Origin: Eledone cirrhosa
Lineage: Eukaryota; Mollusca; Cephalopoda; Octopoda; Eledonidae
DNA length: 64,000 nucleotides
Reading direction: 5' to 3'
Assembly: GCA_964016885.1 (NCBI GenBank)
Contig: OZ024743.1
Span: 166,087,992-166,151,991, forward strand
Shown here: positions 63,379 through 64,000 of the stretch, one piece after another
Layout of the letters: every line of letters begins with the position of its first letter
Position numbering within the stretch: position 1 is the stretch's first letter
Program-made: the position numbers and the translations under genes
Notes under the pieces: model-generated
Database searches by the model: none
Seen by the model: only the letters and a program-made list of their open reading frames with translations
What the model was told of the DNA's origin: nothing

Positions 63379-64000
63379 TAACCTGCTGAAGACGACAGAT
63401 GAAATCTGTGGCTGGAGCAGACCTGTAGGCAGGAGGAGAGTAACATGGTGGTGGAACAGTAAGGTGGAGGAGTCAATCAAGGCCAAGAAGCAAGCTTGGA
63501 AAGTATGGTGGAATGGGGGAAGTAGAGAACACTATCAAACGGTGAGAAGGGAAGCTAGGAGACAAGTGTTCCTTGCAAGAAGGGAAGCAGAGGAAAGAGA
63601 GTTCAAGCATGTTCTACAACGCGAGGACCAAAAACATGAGGTGTTCAGTATTGCTAGACAATGTGTCAAGGAAAATCGTGATATTGTCAGGGAGAAGTGT
63701 GTAAGTAATGATGATGGTATACTTGCCGTCACTGATACTAATAAGAAGGTAGGTTGGAAGTGTCACTACGAGAGGCTACTAAATGAGGAGAATAAGGGCG
63801 AAAAAGATAGTCTGCCCCAAATCGATCCAATAGAGGGACCAGCAGTGCAAGTTGAAGGTAGTATAATAAGTAAGGCAATCAAAGACATGAAGACAGGCAA
63901 AGCAGCTGGGCCTTCGGAGATAGTTGCTGAAATGCTGAAAGCATCTGGATCGGTGGGACACACTATGGTTTCCCAGATAGTAAACCAAGTCATACAGAAT
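63379..64000 (+). CDS. LINE copy I, linker to start of RT, open to the window edge
   Basis: A single frame stays open from about 63379 (NLLKTTDEICGWSRPVGRRR) for some 207 codons to the end of the window. It covers VTWWWNSKVEESIKAKKQAW, REARRQVFLARREAEEREFK, HVLQREDQKHEVFSIARQCV, KENRDIVREKC, WKCHYERLLNEENK, IDPIEGPAVQVEGS, KDMKTGKAAGPSEIVAEMLK and VNQVIQN. There is no start codon because the copy is 5'-truncated at (TA)n; no stop is reached. It belongs to the A/C subfamily. It could be one of the better-preserved RT copies; its downstream half is outside the window. Confidence 0.88.

Overview
This window looks like animal genomic DNA, most likely from a cephalopod such as an octopus. That attribution is an inference. 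It rests on a spliced metazoan gene, dense (CA)n/(TA)n/(CATCAT)n microsatellites, tRNA-derived SINEs, and a very abundant non-LTR retrotransposon whose 3' end is a GATGATGAT tail, a combination I associate with octopus genomes. There is no bacterial operon structure, no CRISPR array and no free-standing tRNA or rRNA gene.

The one host gene I can support is the 3' end of SLC30A9 (ZnT9, a mitochondrial zinc transporter) on the minus strand. Five coding exons (39017-38807, 35994-35932, 34875-34749, 15873-15760, 14626-14582) have consensus splice sites. They join in one frame into the last 185 residues and a stop codon. The penultimate intron is about 18.9 kb and is packed with transposons. The upstream exons were not found to the right and probably lie outside the window or were missed.

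Everything else is a graveyard of nested mobile elements. One APE-type LINE family, with an endonuclease, a reverse transcriptase, a PHD-like zinc finger and a GRPRKTW tail, appears more than a dozen times on both strands. The best copy is 58661-62632, with five 117-bp 5'-UTR monomers. A partial copy runs off the right edge with an open frame. Other residents are: a hAT element inserted exactly into helicase motif VI of an autonomous Helitron relic (10250-13477); four short Helitrons, two in tandem; a Tigger/pogo transposon inside one of those Helitrons; a DD37D mariner (56850-58133) and an internally deleted mariner; a Penelope-like element 3' end with a GIY-YIG remnant; a fragment of a second LINE class with an 8-bp target-site duplication; and a Ty3/gypsy-type LTR with a tRNA-primer site.

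The most interesting signal is RNA-level. I find three independent sets of hammerhead self-cleaving ribozyme motifs. The first is in the Penelope-associated segment (two inverted copies, near 3765 and 24965). The second is once per unit in a head-to-head palindromic array of four ~430-bp repeats (53553-55165), which resembles a retrozyme. The third is a well-formed, complete-looking type I hammerhead at 62986-63065. Other unusual structures are a ~1-kb inverted repeat (40380-41420 / 43431-44501), two arms of 327 bp facing each other (25483-25809 / 26094-26420), a perfect 27-bp palindrome at 55654-55708, and an 89-nt foldback of unknown nature at 58182-58270.
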